Assembly: GCA_903958995.1 (NCBI GenBank)
Contig: CAJBVG010000235.1
Span: 1 to 5,858, forward strand
Source: an uncultured bacterium
GTDB lineage: Bacteria > Bacteroidota > Bacteroidia > Sphingobacteriales > Sphingobacteriaceae
Direction of reading: 5' to 3'
Length of the DNA: 5,858 nucleotides
Shown here: piece after piece, positions 4,427 to 5,858 of the stretch
How the letters are laid out: every line of letters begins with the position of its first letter
Numbering within the stretch: the first letter of the stretch is position 1
Translations under genes and position numbers: made by a program
The notes under the pieces: model-generated
Databases searched by the model: none
The model's input: the letters and a program-made list of their open reading frames with translations, nothing else
Told to the model about the DNA's origin: nothing

Positions 4427-5533
4427 ATGCATCTTTCAGACTTATCCTTCATAAATTTTAAGAATTACCGCGAGGCTAATTTCGAGTTTTTGCCCGGAGT
4501 GAACTGTTTTACAGGACATAACGGAGCCGGGAAAACGAATATTTTAGATGCGATTCACTACTTATGCCTTTGCAAAAGCTTCTTTAACCCCGTCGATTCG
4601 CAGTCGATTTTCCACGATGAGCCCTTTTTTGTGATTCAAGGAAATTTTGAAGTGGAGCAAGAATTACAGAATGTTTACTGCGGTTTTAAGAAAAATCACA
4701 AGAAACAATTCAAAAGAAACCAAAAAGAATACCAACGTTTAGCCGACCATATCGGAATTTATCCATTAGTGATGATTTCCCCATCCGACCACCAACTTAT
4801 TTTAGATGGGAGCGAAGAACGTCGAAGATTTATTGATGCTGCCATTTCACAAGTAGATAACCATTATCTCGATGATTTAATTTATTACAATAAAGTTCTT
4901 CTGAATAGAAATGCTTTATTGAAAAAGATGAACGAGAATCCTCAATATGATGAAGGTGTATTAGTAGTCTTTAACGAACAACTTGCCGAATATGCCGAAA
5001 AAATTTATGCTAAACGCAGACAATTTATCGATGAGTTTATTCCTTTATTTAATGAGCTATACCAAAGTATTTCATCAGGCATGGAAGAGGTTAGTATTAG
5101 TTACGAATCTCAATTAAATGATCATGCTATTCTTGAATTATTAAACAAAAATTCCCGCAAGGATATCATTACACAACGTAGTAATTACGGTACACACAAG
5201 GATGATTTGGAATTTAAATTAGGAGAGCATCCGCTGAAAAAATTTGGTTCACAAGGTCAGCAAAAATCATACTTAATTGCTCTTAAACTTGCCCATTATT
5301 CATACTTACAATTAAAGAAAGGGTATAAGCCTTTGTTATTGCTCGATGATATTTTTGATAAGCTCGATGATCAACGAATAAAAAAATTACTAGCGATGGT
5401 GAGTAATGATGCCTTCGGACAAATTTTCATTACCGACACTGATGCAAATCGTGTTGAAAATATTTTTCAAGAAATTGGTGTTGATGTTCGTATTTTCGAA
5501 ATAGAAAAAGGATCAATTATACAGTCGAGATGA
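4427..5533 (+). CDS. recF: DNA replication and repair protein RecF
   Basis: RecF is an SMC-like ATPase that, with RecO and RecR, helps load RecA onto gapped single-stranded DNA coated with SSB and aids restart of stalled forks. The 368-residue protein shows the expected parts: the N-terminal LSFINFKNY segment (6-14), Walker A GHNGAGKT (30-37), the conserved block around SPSDHQLILDGSEERRRFID (118-137), the ABC signature FGSQGQQKS (273-281), and Walker B LLLLDDIFDKLD (303-314) with the D-loop. Length is typical and nothing is missing. I chose ATG 4427, which gives MHLSDLSF as usual; a TTG four codons upstream lies inside a promoter-like motif. The stop codon overlaps the DUF721 start (ATGA), so the two are translationally coupled. 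dnaA, dnaN and gyrB, which flank recF in many other phyla, are not in the window. Confidence 0.97.
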   Translation: MHLSDLSFINFKNYREANFEFLPGVNCFTGHNGAGKTNILDAIHYLCLCKSFFNPVDSQSIFHDEPFFVIQGNFEVEQELQNVYCGFKKNHKKQFKRNQKEYQRLADHIGIYPLVMISPSDHQLILDGSEERRRFIDAAISQVDNHYLDDLIYYNKVLLNRNALLKKMNENPQYDEGVLVVFNEQLAEYAEKIYAKRRQFIDEFIPLFNELYQSISSGMEEVSISYESQLNDHAILELLNKNSRKDIITQRSNYGTHKDDLEFKLGEHPLKKFGSQGQQKSYLIALKLAHYSYLQLKKGYKPLLLLDDIFDKLDDQRIKKLLAMVSNDAFGQIFITDTDANRVENIFQEIGVDVRIFEIEKGSIIQSR

Positions 5534-5823
5534 GAAAGAAAAGTAATGAAGTAACGCTGAAAGATGCCATTCAATCTTTAATGGAGCATTACCATATCGA
5601 CGATAGGTACCGTTTTGAGCAAGTAAAACAACGCTGGGAAGAAATTGTAGGGAAGATGATTGCACAGCGCACCGAAAAAATGAGCATTAAATACAAAACT
5701 TTATACTTAACCGTAAACTCTTCTGTCATCCAACAAGAACTGCAGATGATGAAAACGCTTATTATTAAGCGTGTTAATGAGGAAGCAGGGAAGGAAATAA
5801 TTACTAACGTAATCATTTCTTAA
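5530..5823 (+). CDS. DUF721 family protein, DciA-like
   Basis: The 97-residue protein has the DUF721 pattern: an N-terminal helix (LKDAIQSLMEHY), then FEQVKQRWEEIVGKMIAQRT (about 29-48), a strand pair with LYLTVNSSVIQQELQMMK (58-75), and a closing helix-strand VNEEAGKEIITNVIIS. DUF721 includes DciA, which loads or recruits the replicative helicase DnaB in bacteria lacking DnaC or DnaI; a gene of this family also sits next to recF in actinobacteria. This makes a role in replication initiation or restart with RecF plausible, but that is inference by family and context. The start overlaps the recF stop by four bases. The stop codon TAA at 5821 is also the first part of an AT-rich repeat. The product appears complete. 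Confidence 0.9.
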   Translation: MRKKSNEVTLKDAIQSLMEHYHIDDRYRFEQVKQRWEEIVGKMIAQRTEKMSIKYKTLYLTVNSSVIQQELQMMKTLIIKRVNEEAGKEIITNVIIS

Positions 5824-5858
5824 TATGTTAATATGTTAATGGGATAATATGTTAATCC
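5821..5858. repeat. AT-rich octamer repeat at the DUF721 stop
   Basis: The octamer taatatgt occurs twice in tandem (5821-5836) followed by taat, and after ggga again as taatatgttaat (5845-5856). The first unit supplies the DUF721 stop codon. The 12-mer ttaatatgttaa (5828-5839) is the exact reverse complement of 2166-2177 before the OsmC start, so the same repeat type occurs twice in the window. The array may continue past the right edge, which cannot be seen. Confidence 0.7.

Noticed and set aside
5589..5816. Minus-strand frame opposite the DUF721 gene
   Set aside because: Its hydrophobic look comes from being antisense to the DUF721 coding sequence.

Overview
The window looks like a chromosomal segment of an AT-rich Bacteroidota bacterium, probably Flavobacteriales or a near relative. 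Evidence: the gene set (a YtxJ-type thioredoxin-like protein linked to bacillithiol, and recF joined to a DUF721 gene beside a membrane-anchored TPR gene and ribH), matches to the Bacteroidota -7 promoter motif TAnnTTTG just upstream of several starts, no Shine-Dalgarno sequences, and AT-rich repeats between genes. The lineage is inferred from protein style and context, not from a search.

Layout. Positions 1-362 hold no credible gene. They are a GC-richer patch of palindromic repeats: a 136-bp element with 22-bp inverted ends and an inner 20-bp perfect palindrome, then a cluster of short hairpins including two identical 29-bp copies. Next, on the minus strand, come a putative outer-membrane beta-barrel protein (1251-2039) and lipA (363-1241), 9 bp apart and probably co-transcribed. 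An AT-rich divergent spacer with direct repeats (2040-2179) leads to an OsmC-family gene on the plus strand (2180-2590). Its 3' end overlaps the 3' end of ytxJ, which runs the other way. Upstream of ytxJ, 4 bp away, is an easily missed 45-residue lipoprotein gene (2917-3054). Further upstream on the minus strand are ribH (3094-3582) and a TPR gene (3649-4317), separated by a hairpin terminator. On the plus strand, recF (4427-5533) diverges from the TPR gene and overlaps a DUF721/DciA-like gene (5530-5823) by ATGA. The window closes in an AT-rich octamer repeat that begins at the DUF721 stop codon.

How the genes work together. LipA makes the lipoyl cofactor, RibH makes the lumazine precursor of riboflavin, OsmC-like and YtxJ-like proteins suggest thiol or peroxide chemistry, and RecF with the DciA-like protein belong to DNA repair and replication. 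These are mostly ordinary housekeeping genes. The least explained parts are the palindromic repeat patch at the left end, the tiny basic lipoprotein coupled to ytxJ, and the terminator placed almost against the ribH start. I see no mobile-element genes, RNA genes, CRISPR array or defence system.
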